This document shows, in pieces, positions 53,787 to 62,226 of a stretch of DNA of 64,000 nucleotides; position 1 is the first letter of the stretch; every line of letters begins with the position of its first letter. Below the pieces are notes generated by a model. That model saw only the letters and a list, made by a program, of their open reading frames with translations, was not told where the DNA came from and did no database searches. The position numbers and the translations under genes were made by a program. The stretch comes from Staphylococcus lloydii (GTDB lineage Bacteria > Bacillota > Bacilli > Staphylococcales > Staphylococcaceae): positions 868,001 to 932,000 of the forward strand of contig NZ_CP064056.1 of NCBI RefSeq assembly GCF_015775975.1. Direction: 5' to 3'.

Positions 53787-53855
53787 CTATAAGCATAATA
53801 AAATGACTAAAATATTTGTTGTTGTTGGTTGATTTACTGTTGTATTATAAGTCAT
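53787..53855 (-). CDS. ilv-leu leader peptide (22 residues, branched-chain rich)
   Basis: ATG 53855 follows GGAAAGGAG; the peptide begins MTYNTTVNQPTTTN and ends ILVILLCL before TAG: four Leu, two Ile and one Val in eight codons. It lies between the promoter and the attenuator terminator, so its translation rate can report branched-chain aminoacyl-tRNA supply. A leucine-rich attenuator peptide is known for this operon in S. aureus. Confidence 0.85.
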   Translation of the reverse strand: MTYNTTVNQPTTTNILVILLCL

Positions 53856-53866
53856 TTTATTATGCT
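53792..53866 (-). promoter_or_regulatory. 17-bp perfect inverted repeat within the ilv leader
   Basis: AGCATAATAAAATGACT (53792-53808) is exactly complementary to 53850-53866. In the RNA one arm covers the leader start codon and the other covers most of the Leu/Ile codons, with a 41-nt loop. It could hide the leader start until a ribosome opens it, adding a second control layer. Confidence 0.75.
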
Positions 53867-53928
53867 CCTTTCCTCAAGAATGGTTTTTTATATCATTTGT
53901 TTGAATTATCTAAAAATTTGATAAATTT

Positions 53929-53957
53929 AATTTACTACAAGTTATAAGCGGTGTCAA
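53929..53957 (-). promoter_or_regulatory. Sigma-A promoter of the ilv-leu operon
   Basis: Minus-strand TTGACA (53957-53952), 17-nt spacer, TAAATT (53934-53929). Transcription would start near 53922, leaving a leader of about 265 nt before ilvD. Confidence 0.75.
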
Positions 53958-53968
53958 TGATTGTTGAC

Positions 53969-53983
53969 AATTTTCTTTCAATT
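53969..53983. promoter_or_regulatory. CodY-like box upstream of the ilv-leu promoter
   Basis: AATTTTCTTTCAATT matches 12 of 15 bases of AATTTTCWGAAAATT and lies 11 nt upstream of the -35 element. CodY repression of ilv-leu by isoleucine and GTP is well established in S. aureus and B. subtilis. Confidence 0.55.
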
Positions 53984-54040
53984 CTTACAATTTTTTTAAA
54001 ATAAGAACTTAGTCAGTAATAAAGTATTATAGAGAAAAAT

Positions 54041-54068
54041 TTGTTAAAATGTAGTAGTTAATTATAAA
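54041..54068 (+). promoter_or_regulatory. Probable promoter of the tsaE operon
   Basis: TTGTTA (54041-54046), 16-nt spacer, TATAAA (54063-54068), 67 nt before tsaE. Confidence 0.5.
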
Positions 54069-54135
54069 AGATACTATTATATGAACTAAATAATTATTAA
54101 AAGAAGCGTGCAACTATAATACTAGGAGTAGAGAC

Positions 54136-54597
54136 ATGATAAGAATAAATAACTTAAAAGACATGGAAGCATTTGGCCAATGTTTAACTCAATATTTAGG
54201 CGCTGGAGATGTCATTTTATTAAATGGCGATTTAGGTGCGGGTAAGACGACGTTAAGTCAATTTATTGGTAAAGCGTTAGGCGTTAAAAGAAATATAAAC
54301 TCTCCAACCTTTAACATTATTAAGTCGTATAATGGGAAGCATTTAAAGTTTCATCATATGGATTGTTATAGATTAGAAGAATCTGATGAGGACTTAGGGT
54401 TTGAAGAGTACTTTGAAGATAATGCAGTTATTGTTATTGAATGGAGTCAATATATAGCTGATTATCTTCCTACTCATACATTAACTATAAATATTCAATC
54501 TGAAAGCACTGATGAACGAACAATTACTATTGAAGCAAAAGGTACACATTATACTGAAATAAAGGAGGCGGTTGAACGTGAACTATCTTTTGATTGA
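54136..54597 (+). CDS. tsaE: tRNA t6A biosynthesis ATPase TsaE
   Basis: P-loop ATPase of 153 residues that recycles the TsaB-TsaD complex making N6-threonylcarbamoyladenosine on tRNA. Walker A GDLGAGKTT is at residues 31-39, with SPTFNIIKSY and the WSQY motif later (VIEWSQYI). First gene of the tsaE-tsaB-rimI-tsaD cluster; overlaps tsaB by 20 nt. Confidence 0.94.
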   Translation: MIRINNLKDMEAFGQCLTQYLGAGDVILLNGDLGAGKTTLSQFIGKALGVKRNINSPTFNIIKSYNGKHLKFHHMDCYRLEESDEDLGFEEYFEDNAVIVIEWSQYIADYLPTHTLTINIQSESTDERTITIEAKGTHYTEIKEAVERELSFD

Positions 54598-55240
54598 TAC
54601 ATCTAACCAACCACTATCTGTAGCTATTATGGACAATGATACGGTTTTGGCCGAAATTAATAACGATAAAAAAGTTAATCATTCCGTACAATTAATGCCT
54701 GCAATCGTTGCTGTATTAGAAGAAGCTAATTTGACTAAGCAAGATATTGATTCAATTATAGTGGCAGAGGGGCCAGGATCTTATACTGGATTAAGGATAG
54801 GCGTTACAGTAGCTAAAACTTTAGCATATGCTTTAAATACTTCATTATACGGTGTCTCATCATTAGCAGCTCTGGCAGCGACCGTATCACAGCAAGATCA
54901 GTTAATTATACCTGTTTTTGATGCGCGACGAGAAGCAGTGTATGCCGGCGTATATCAAAATAAAAATGGGGACTTTGAAACGGTCATGTCAGACCAATAT
55001 ATTACAATAGAAGATTTATTGTCATTCTTACATGCTGATAGTCGCCCCTATGTCTTTGTAGGTACAGACACTGAAAAAATAGCGCATTTATTAGATAGTG
55101 ATTGTTTACCAAACTTACCACAAGCCCATGCCATGAAAGCTTTAATATCTAAACCCGTGAATATCCATGAATTTGTTCCAAATTACTTAAAGATTTCAGA
55201 GGCTGAACGCAATTGGTTAGCGAAACAGAACAACAATTAA
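54578..55240 (+). CDS. tsaB: tRNA t6A biosynthesis protein TsaB
   Basis: ASKHA-fold scaffold for TsaD, 220 residues from GTG 54578, 9 nt after AAAGGAGG; a TTG 6 nt earlier is too close to that site. N-terminal MNYLLIDTSNQPLSVAI and the GPGSYTGLRIGVTVAKTLAYAL segment (key residues GPGSYTGLR) are the family signature. The start lies within tsaE. Confidence 0.94.
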   Translation: MNYLLIDTSNQPLSVAIMDNDTVLAEINNDKKVNHSVQLMPAIVAVLEEANLTKQDIDSIIVAEGPGSYTGLRIGVTVAKTLAYALNTSLYGVSSLAALAATVSQQDQLIIPVFDARREAVYAGVYQNKNGDFETVMSDQYITIEDLLSFLHADSRPYVFVGTDTEKIAHLLDSDCLPNLPQAHAMKALISKPVNIHEFVPNYLKISEAERNWLAKQNNN

Positions 55241-55677
55241 ACATTCGGTTAATGGATAAAGCGGATGTACCGCAAGTGTTTGATATTGAGCGGAAGAGTT
55301 TTGATAGTAGTTCATGGACAATAGATACGTTTTACCACGAAGTTGAACAAAATGATTTCGCATTTTATTTTGTTATAGAATATGACGAACAAATTGTTGG
55401 CTATGTCGGACTGTGGATTGTATTAGATAATGCTCAAATTACTACTATTGCTATAGATGAACAATATCGTGGGTATGGTTTAGGGCAATTACTACTTAAA
55501 TATGTTATTGATTATGTACAAGAAAAGTGTGAAGCATTAAGTTTAGAAGTACGCGTAGATAATTATGTGGCGCAACATGTGTATCAAAATTTAGGTTTCC
55601 AATATGGCGGCAAACGTAAAAATTATTATGGAGAAGGCGAGGATGCATTAGTGATGTGGGTGAATTTAAATGACTAA
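55213..55677 (+). CDS. rimI: Ribosomal protein S18-alanine N-acetyltransferase
   Basis: GNAT acetyltransferase of about 154 residues. Acetyl-CoA-binding motif [17 protein letters not shown] is present, with the C-terminal [16 protein letters not shown] segment typical of RimI. The start is uncertain: TTG 55213 overlaps tsaB by 28 nt, while the conserved part begins near [10 protein letters not shown]. Between tsaB and tsaD as in most Firmicutes. Confidence 0.88.
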   Translation: MVSETEQQLNIRLMDKADVPQVFDIERKSFDSSSWTIDTFYHEVEQNDFAFYFVIEYDEQIVGYVGLWIVLDNAQITTIAIDEQYRGYGLGQLLLKYVIDYVQEKCEALSLEVRVDNYVAQHVYQNLGFQYGGKRKNYYGEGEDALVMWVNLND

Positions 55678-56698
55678 CGAAACATTAATTTTAGCTGTTG
55701 AATCAAGTTGTGATGAAACGAGCGTCAGTGTGATAGAAAATGGCACAAAAATTAAAAGTAACATTGTTTTAAGCCAAATAGAAAGTCATAAAAGATTTGG
55801 CGGTGTCGTACCTGAGGTGGCAAGTAGACATCATGTGGAAGGCATTACAACCACAATTGATAATGCATTAAATGAAGCACAAGTAACTATGGAAGATATC
55901 GATGCTGTAGCAGTTACTCAAGGACCTGGGTTAATAGGGGCGTTATTAGTAGGTATTAATGCTGCTAAAGCTTTAGCTTTTGCTTACGATAAGCCATTGA
56001 TACCTGTACATCACATTGCAGGCCATATCTATGCTAATAATTTAGAAGATGGTATGAATTTTCCATTAATTGCACTTATCGTTTCAGGTGGTCATACTGA
56101 ACTTATTTATATGAAAGACCATTTAAGTTTTGAAATTATCGGAGAAACTAGAGATGATGCGGTAGGTGAAGCCTACGATAAAGTAGCACGTACGCTAGGT
56201 TTAAATTATCCTGGTGGTCCACAAATAGATCGTTTAGCCAGTACGGGTAATGATACGTATAACTTTCCACGAGTGTGGTTAGAAAAAGAGAGTTACGATT
56301 TCAGTTTTAGTGGATTAAAAAGTGCAGTAATTAACGTGTTGCATAATCAACGACAAAAAAATCAAACAATTGTAGATGCTGATGTAGCTACAAGTTTCCA
56401 AAATAGTGTAGTGGAAGTATTAGTAGGAAAAGCAATACAAGCATGTGAAGCTTATGACGTTAATGAATTAATCGTAGCAGGTGGCGTAGCTAGCAATAGT
56501 GGTTTACGTAATGAACTTACTCAAGCATGTGAAGCTAACAATATTCATTTAGCTATCCCTTCAGCTAAATTATGTACTGATAATGGTGCGATGATTGGTG
56601 CAGCTGCCCATTATTTATATTTAAATAACGTCAGAGCAAATATGGATTTAAATGGTGATAGTGGTTTAGATTTAGAATATTTTGTTGATGAAGTCTAA
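55670..56698 (+). CDS. tsaD: tRNA N6-threonylcarbamoyltransferase TsaD (Gcp)
   Basis: Catalytic subunit of t6A synthesis, 342 residues, essential in most bacteria. Metal ligands: the His pair in [13 protein letters not shown], and the Asp in [12 protein letters not shown]. The ATP-binding [13 protein letters not shown] start and [10 protein letters not shown] are present. Its ATG overlaps rimI by 8 nt. Confidence 0.96.
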   Translation: MTNETLILAVESSCDETSVSVIENGTKIKSNIVLSQIESHKRFGGVVPEVASRHHVEGITTTIDNALNEAQVTMEDIDAVAVTQGPGLIGALLVGINAAKALAFAYDKPLIPVHHIAGHIYANNLEDGMNFPLIALIVSGGHTELIYMKDHLSFEIIGETRDDAVGEAYDKVARTLGLNYPGGPQIDRLASTGNDTYNFPRVWLEKESYDFSFSGLKSAVINVLHNQRQKNQTIVDADVATSFQNSVVEVLVGKAIQACEAYDVNELIVAGGVASNSGLRNELTQACEANNIHLAIPSAKLCTDNGAMIGAAAHYLYLNNVRANMDLNGDSGLDLEYFVDEV

Positions 56699-56798
56699 TA
56701 AAAATAATCAACATGAATGGCAATTTTTTCTGGAAAAAAGGGTATTCATATGACTAGTGATATTTAGTTAGATTATTTTTGGAAGGAGATAACATTCA

Positions 56799-57221
56799 AT
56801 GAAAGCAGTACAATATTTTAATTTTCAAAATAGCTTAGCCGCATTAAATTTTTATGAGAAACATTTAGGCGCAACAAACATTAACCGTGTAGGTGGAGAC
56901 CACGAAATGTTTAGGGATTTACCGGAAGAGTATCAAGTGGATGCTGATTTTACAATGAATGCCGCTTTTGAAATTTTAGGAGAAACATTTTACTGTAGCG
57001 ATACAATGAAAAATAAAAAAATCGATAACAGTGGAGCAATCGTAGTGTTTAATTTTGATTACAACAATGAAGAAGAACGTGAAAAAGCAATTGCATTCTT
57101 CAATAAAGCTGTTGAAGGTGGTTGTGTGGCGACAATGCCACTAGATAAAACAGAATGGTCCCCATTATACGGTCTTTTTAATGATCCGTTTGGTGTCACT
57201 TGGATGATTAACGCAGAATAA
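56799..57221 (+). CDS. VOC superfamily protein (PhnB/glyoxalase-like)
   Basis: Protein of 140 residues with two betaalphabetabetabeta modules. PhnB-like features are F(Q)NSLAALNFYEKHLGA at the start and the end motif WSPLYGLFNDPFGVTWMIN. Function unknown; members include metal-dependent enzymes and resistance proteins, but the metal ligands are not certain here. AAGGAG precedes ATG 56799. Possibly read with tsaD, since no terminator lies between. Confidence 0.85.
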   Translation: MKAVQYFNFQNSLAALNFYEKHLGATNINRVGGDHEMFRDLPEEYQVDADFTMNAAFEILGETFYCSDTMKNKKIDNSGAIVVFNFDYNNEEEREKAIAFFNKAVEGGCVATMPLDKTEWSPLYGLFNDPFGVTWMINAE

Positions 57222-57240
57222 ATTAAGTTTTAAATGAAGT

Positions 57241-57281
57241 AATGAGGTCGAGACATGATTAGATGTCCGACCTCATTTTTG
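57241..57281. terminator. Terminator after the VOC gene
   Basis: AATGAGGTCG-ag-ACAT / ATGT-c-CGACCTCATT stem with one asymmetric bulge, followed by TTTTT. On the minus strand it could also serve the convergent MutS-like gene. Confidence 0.8.
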
Positions 57282-57317
57282 TATTGAGCAGGTTTAGCAA
57301 AGAGAGAAAAGATTATA

Positions 57318-58916
57318 TTATTTTCCTATAACATTGCGTTTTGCACGTTCATAAATAAAATGTGGAAATTTAGTGATACGTAATAATTCAATCGCATTAC
57401 GTGTATCAGCTTTTCCGTTTTTGATAGTAAAGTCGAAATGGATTTCATTATCCATAATAGATTCATTAAAGTGATAGTTGTGATACTTGTCCTTCAATAA
57501 ATCTGCTAATTCGATATCATGTGTAGCTGCAATAATTGTGAATTGCTCTGAGTCATCGAGATAAGATAAGACAGATTCAGAAGCGGCGATTCGTTCTGTC
57601 GTGTTAGTGCCTTTAAATATTTCATCAATAAAACAATATACGTTTTGATTCTGTGGAATTTCAAAGAGACGATTAATTGATTTTAATTCAGTCATAAAAT
57701 AACTATCACCAGAAGTTATGCTATCCTGATTAACCATAGCAGTATAAATTAAACCAGGTTTATATACGAAGTGCTGAGCCGTAGTAGTATTAACACTTTG
57801 GGCTAATAATAAATTTACGGCTAAAGCTTTCATAAATGTTGATTTACCGGAAGCGTTAGAGCCTGTAAGCAACATATTAAAGTCTAAAGTTAAACTATTT
57901 GGTACCGCACCGTTAAGAAGTGGGTGTACAAGCTCGTCAAAGGCTACCTTATCCTCTGTCGTTGTTTCTGGTACAGAATAAAAGTCTAGGCTTTTTCTCC
58001 ATAATGCAACAGAATAATGATTATCTAGCATGGCAATATAGTCATAACAGGCAAGTACTTCGTTTTCATATCGTTTAAAGCTCGATTGAATTAAATGGAA
58101 TAGAAAATAATCGGTCATTAAAAGCATTTTAATAAATCCTATAACCGTGAAGGCATCATTATCGGTAGAAGCCTTGCCTAAAAGCCAACTAAATCGACGC
58201 GCTACAATAAAATGTTTAAAATCTACATCAATGTCTGGTAACTCCTCGGAGTTACTTAATTTATAAGCTTTATTGACAACAGTTGAATTATAAAACATTG
58301 AATTTAAATCGTCTATATAAGTTCTTTTTAACATGCCACTTAAGGCCATATTATATATACAAACTAAGAACAGTAACATAATCCCCAAACCAGTGTTAAA
58401 TAAAGTAATAATTATCGCTATTAAAGGCAAGTATGGAGCAAGCATATAAAAATTGTTACGTTTTACTGGCTGAAGTTGATCCGGAAAAGTTGGATAAATA
58501 GATTTTCCAATTTTAGCCAAGTGATAAGCGACGAAATTTCGGGTACTATTATTCTCATTAAACACGTGGAATAGTTTTTCGTTATTAATTTTTTTCATAT
58601 GTCTCAATGCACATACTAAACGCATTTCACCAATAGCTGTAAAGTTAAAGTTCATCACACCAAATAATTTTGGCATATCTAAATCATTCCAAGTTTTATC
58701 GTCAATTAATGAATATGTATCATAATCATCTTTGTATAATTCATATTGATAATCGTGGCGGCTATTAGGTCTTGTAAATTTTTCTAAAGGTTTGATGTTG
58801 TCCCATAATGTGGGTAGTTCATTTTTAAGTCTAATGTTATTGACGGTTTCGGTAATGATAACTAATAAAATACTAGCTACGATTAACGCGAGTATGAGCC
58901 AAAGAATTGTTGGCAT
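57318..58916 (-). CDS. Membrane-anchored MutS-like ATPase
   Basis: Protein of 532 residues from ATG 58916 (MPTILWLILAL), with AAAGGAGC 9 nt upstream; a start 16 codons earlier lacks this. An N-terminal membrane helix (3-22) and a further hydrophobic pair (about 170-210) are followed by a MutS-type ATPase domain: P-loop LLTGSNASGKSTFMKALA near 350 and Walker B YCFIDEIFKGTNTTERIAASESVL. The mismatch-recognition domain (Phe-X-Glu) of true MutS is absent. This is a known staphylococcal family with no established role. Confidence 0.85.
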   Translation of the reverse strand: MPTILWLILALIVASILLVIITETVNNIRLKNELPTLWDNIKPLEKFTRPNSRHDYQYELYKDDYDTYSLIDDKTWNDLDMPKLFGVMNFNFTAIGEMRLVCALRHMKKINNEKLFHVFNENNSTRNFVAYHLAKIGKSIYPTFPDQLQPVKRNNFYMLAPYLPLIAIIITLFNTGLGIMLLFLVCIYNMALSGMLKRTYIDDLNSMFYNSTVVNKAYKLSNSEELPDIDVDFKHFIVARRFSWLLGKASTDNDAFTVIGFIKMLLMTDYFLFHLIQSSFKRYENEVLACYDYIAMLDNHYSVALWRKSLDFYSVPETTTEDKVAFDELVHPLLNGAVPNSLTLDFNMLLTGSNASGKSTFMKALAVNLLLAQSVNTTTAQHFVYKPGLIYTAMVNQDSITSGDSYFMTELKSINRLFEIPQNQNVYCFIDEIFKGTNTTERIAASESVLSYLDDSEQFTIIAATHDIELADLLKDKYHNYHFNESIMDNEIHFDFTIKNGKADTRNAIELLRITKFPHFIYERAKRNVIGK

Positions 58917-59204
58917 GGTATAACTGCTCCTTTTTATGTCTAGTCTATATGTTAATTGTGTCATTGATTATATTTAGGCGCAAGGCTATATGAAATTTAT
59001 ATTAATATGAATGTCAATAGGGAACGTGCGTACTTATTAACAATCAGTGTATAAACTGTGGATAAGTTATGGAAAAAGCTGTGGATTAGGTTGAATAAGC
59101 AAAAATATGGTAAATATAAAGTAACATATTACTTGTGGATAACTAGGATAACTTTGTGGATAGCCTTTATTAGCGTAATTAAGATGTGAATAAAAAAGTT
59201 AATG
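58917..59204. other. Intergenic region with a cluster of DnaA boxes
   Basis: No gene. Five DnaA-box-like 9-mers in one orientation (TGTGGATAA on the plus strand): perfect at 59057-59065 and 59134-59142, one mismatch at 59080-59088, 59155-59163 and 59185-59193. The remainder is AT-rich. Confidence 0.8.
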
Positions 59205-59249
59205 AAAAAAAGTAGAGAAAATGAGTTATCTCATTTTCTCTACTTTTTA
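59205..59249 (-). terminator. Terminator of the ABC-F gene
   Basis: Perfect 15-bp stem AGTAGAGAAAATGAG / CTCATTTTCTCTACT with a 4-nt loop, flanked by A and T runs on both sides. Confidence 0.9.
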
Positions 59250-59263
59250 ATGTACACTATATG

Positions 59264-61192
59264 TTAAGATTCTTGTAATTTTTCCCATTCATTTATAGCA
59301 TGTTCTAATTTATGTTCGGTCTCTTCTTTTTCAAGTGCAAGTTCATTGGATTTTGATGGATCGTTGTATATTTCTGGTGTTAATAATTGTGCTTCTATTT
59401 CAGTGATTGTGTTTTCGTAGTTTTCGATATCGCTCTCATATTGCGCTATTTTACGTTCTCTTTGGCGCTGTTCCTTTTTTTGTTCTTTTTGAGATAGATA
59501 AGAATTTGTATTGTTGCTTTCTTGGGACGATTGGTTACGTGTATGTTCAAGATTTGATTGTTGTGCAGCGAGTGCATGTTTTTCGGCGATTTTATCTAAA
59601 TAATACTGATAGTCACCGATATATAAAGTACCTCCTGCGCTATCTAAATCAAATATTTTATTAGCTAATTGGTTAATAAAGTAACGATCATGTGATACGA
59701 AAATAATCGTGCCATCAAAATCTTGCAATGCTTGTTCTAGCATTTCTTTCGAATCAATATCTAGATGGTTTGTGGGTTCATCTAGGATTAAAACGTTATT
59801 ACGCTCTAACATTAATAACGCAAGTTGGAGCCTTGCTTTTTCGCCACCTGATAAATCGTTAATAATTTTCTTCACGTCTTCTTGAACGAATAAGAAGCGG
59901 CCAAGAACGGCTCTAATGTCTTTTTCATTCATAGTAGGATATTGGTCCCACACATAATCGAGAATCGTTTTAGTAGATTTAAATTCGGCTTGCTTTTGAT
60001 CATAGTAACCGATTTTTAGATTGGCCCCAGTTGTTATTTCTCCTGCTAATGCGTGTTGCTTTTCAGCGATGGTTTTAATAAGCGTTGATTTTCCTATACC
60101 ATTTGGGCCAATAATTGCGATGTGATCACCTTTAGTTATTTCTAAAGAGATAGGATTAGTAATCGGTTCTTCATAACCAATTTTCAACTGATTAATATGA
60201 AAAACGTCATTACCCGTATTTCGATCAAAGTCAAAAGTAATATTTGCGCTCCGAGCATCAATAAGTGGTTTATCTATGGTTTGCATCTTTTCTAAAGTCT
60301 TGCGTCTACTTTTGGCCATACCTGAAGTAGAGGCTCTAGCAATATTTTTATCGACAAATGTTTCAAGCTTTTTAATCTCTGCTTGTTGTTTTTCGTATTC
60401 TTGCATTCGTTTTGCATAATATTTGTCACGTTGTTCGATAAATTGTGCATAATTCCCTTGATAATGTTGGACGTCACCTAAAGCTACATCATAAATTTGA
60501 TTAACAATTTTATCTAAGAAGTATCTGTCATGGCTGATAATAACAATAGCACCTTTAAAATAGTTCAAATAACCCTCTAACCATTCTGTTGTTTCCATAT
60601 CAAGATGGTTGGTAGGCTCATCTAATAATAGTAAATCTGGTTCACTTAATAACATTTGTGCTAATGATAAACGAGTCTTTTGACCACCACTGAAATCATT
60701 AATAGGGCGATCAAAATCCGCTTCATCAAAGTTTAAACCATGCAATACTGTTTTTATTTTACTTTCATATTGATAGCCTTCTAGTTGTTCAAATTGGTTG
60801 GATAGGCTTTCATACTTTTCAAGATGCGCTTTATAGTCATCACTATCAAAATCATCTGCATGTTGAGCCAACCAATCCGTTTCATGATTCATTTGTTGTC
60901 CTAATTTTTTTATATGTTCGAATGGTTTAGACATTTCTTGAATAACTGTGGAAGTTGTATTTAAAGTCATTTGTTGAGTTAAATAACCCAATTTTAAATT
61001 TTTGATTTTTGAAATATGCCCAGAATCATATCCTTCTACACCGGCAATAATTTTCATTAATGTCGATTTTCCAGCACCATTTCTACCAACAATACCAATA
61101 CGTTCACCCGTCTTAATTTCTACATTTACATCGTTAAAAATGTCTTCGCCATCGAAAGATTTTGATATATCGTTTAGTTGTAATAATATCAT
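59264..61192 (-). CDS. ABC-F family ATPase (YdiF-like translation factor)
   Basis: Soluble protein of 642 residues with two ABC domains and no membrane part, typical of ribosome-acting ABC-F factors. Walker A sites GRNGAGKSTL and GPNGIGKSTL; signature FSGGQKTRLSLAQ and LSGGEKARLQLA; Walker B LLLLDEPTNHLD and VLILDEPTNHLD. A long linker with Lys/Glu coiled coil lies between (about 240-300), and a C-terminal coiled coil follows (570-640). It lies next to tsaD/gcp as ydiF does in B. subtilis. The role could be housekeeping rather than antibiotic protection. Confidence 0.92.
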   Translation of the reverse strand: MILLQLNDISKSFDGEDIFNDVNVEIKTGERIGIVGRNGAGKSTLMKIIAGVEGYDSGHISKIKNLKLGYLTQQMTLNTTSTVIQEMSKPFEHIKKLGQQMNHETDWLAQHADDFDSDDYKAHLEKYESLSNQFEQLEGYQYESKIKTVLHGLNFDEADFDRPINDFSGGQKTRLSLAQMLLSEPDLLLLDEPTNHLDMETTEWLEGYLNYFKGAIVIISHDRYFLDKIVNQIYDVALGDVQHYQGNYAQFIEQRDKYYAKRMQEYEKQQAEIKKLETFVDKNIARASTSGMAKSRRKTLEKMQTIDKPLIDARSANITFDFDRNTGNDVFHINQLKIGYEEPITNPISLEITKGDHIAIIGPNGIGKSTLIKTIAEKQHALAGEITTGANLKIGYYDQKQAEFKSTKTILDYVWDQYPTMNEKDIRAVLGRFLFVQEDVKKIINDLSGGEKARLQLALLMLERNNVLILDEPTNHLDIDSKEMLEQALQDFDGTIIFVSHDRYFINQLANKIFDLDSAGGTLYIGDYQYYLDKIAEKHALAAQQSNLEHTRNQSSQESNNTNSYLSQKEQKKEQRQRERKIAQYESDIENYENTITEIEAQLLTPEIYNDPSKSNELALEKEETEHKLEHAINEWEKLQES

Positions 61193-61347
61193 GTTTTGTG
61201 CACCTCACTAATAGTTCTATTTTACCGTATATAGGTGTTAGATAAAACTACGATTGTTTATTTTTCTATTTTATTCATGTATAATATTGTGGTAATTGCT
61301 TACATTTATAGCTTTGTATATTTTCGTAATAATAGGGGGACTTAATT

Positions 61348-61989
61348 TTGGCTCATCAAAGTGATAAAATTCCTCGTGCTACATTAAAGCGTTTACCTTT
61401 ATATTATAGGTTTGTGAATACTTTAAAATCAAAAGGCATAGATAGAGTGAATTCAAAAACGATTAGTGAAGGTCTAAATATAGATTCAGCAACTATTCGT
61501 CGAGATTTTTCATATTTTGGAGAATTAGGTAAAAAAGGATATGGCTACAACATTGATAGTTTATTGAATTTTTTTAAACATGAAATAAATGAAAATAATG
61601 AAATAAAAATTGCTATCGTTGGTGTTGGTAATCTAGGTAAAGCATTATTAAATTTTAATTTTTCCATACATGATGAAATGACAATAACAGAAGCCTTCGA
61701 TATACGTGAAGATGTTATAGGAACCAAAGTTGGCAATGTTACGGTTAAGCATTATAACGATATAGCAACTATATTAAAAGAAGAAGAAATCGATGTTGTT
61801 ATTTTAACCACAACTGAAAATGCTGCACAACAAGTAACGGATCAACTCGTACAGACAGGTGTGAAAGGCATATTGAATTTCACGCCAACAAGAGTTCATG
61901 CACCAGGAGACGTACAAGTTCATCATATTGATCTAGGTATAGAATTACAATCTTTACTTTTCTTTATGCGCAACTATGGGGATAAATAA
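61348..61989 (+). CDS. rex: Redox-sensing repressor Rex
   Basis: NADH/NAD+ sensing repressor of fermentation and anaerobic genes, 213 residues. N-terminal winged helix ([21 protein letters not shown], with [21 protein letters not shown]) and a Rossmann domain with GVGNLGKAL at residues 92-100. The start is TTG 61348 behind AGGGGG. C-terminal [13 protein letters not shown] domain-swap helix. No Rex box is evident in its own upstream region. Confidence 0.95.
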   Translation: MAHQSDKIPRATLKRLPLYYRFVNTLKSKGIDRVNSKTISEGLNIDSATIRRDFSYFGELGKKGYGYNIDSLLNFFKHEINENNEIKIAIVGVGNLGKALLNFNFSIHDEMTITEAFDIREDVIGTKVGNVTVKHYNDIATILKEEEIDVVILTTTENAAQQVTDQLVQTGVKGILNFTPTRVHAPGDVQVHHIDLGIELQSLLFFMRNYGDK

Positions 61990-61994
61990 ATATT

Positions 61995-62051
61995 AAAGTT
62001 ACCTTATGAGATAGTATCTGGCTGACATTATCTCATAAGGTAACTTTTTTT
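61995..62051 (+). terminator. Terminator of rex
   Basis: A perfect 19-bp stem AAAGTTACCTTATGAGATA / TATCTCATAAGGTAACTTT with a 15-nt loop followed by a T run. Unusually long and uninterrupted. Confidence 0.92.
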
Positions 62052-62161
62052 AGTTTTAAAACGCTGGGTTTATTAAATAGCAGATTAAAAGATGTTAAGT
62101 GTTCAATTTCTGTATATAAAAAAATCTCGATTACAATATTATTACAAATAGCTCAATGCCC

Positions 62162-62190
62162 TTGAAAAGCATGATAAAATCTAATATTAT
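62162..62190 (+). promoter_or_regulatory. Promoter of the sulfur uptake pair
   Basis: TTGAAA (62162-62167), 17-nt spacer, TATTAT (62185-62190), about 37 nt before the transporter start. Confidence 0.65.
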
Positions 62191-62226
62191 TATTCTTATT
62201 AATTTAATCGGAAAAGAGGGATTTAT

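Noticed and set aside
53657-53922. T-box riboswitch ahead of ilvD
   Set aside because: The T-box sequence (AGGGTGGNACCGCG-like) and a specifier loop are absent; the leader-peptide attenuator explains the region.
56740-56745. GGGTAT resembling a sigma-B -10 before the VOC gene
   Set aside because: No GTTTAA-like -35 at 12-15 nt; the sequence there is GGCAAT.
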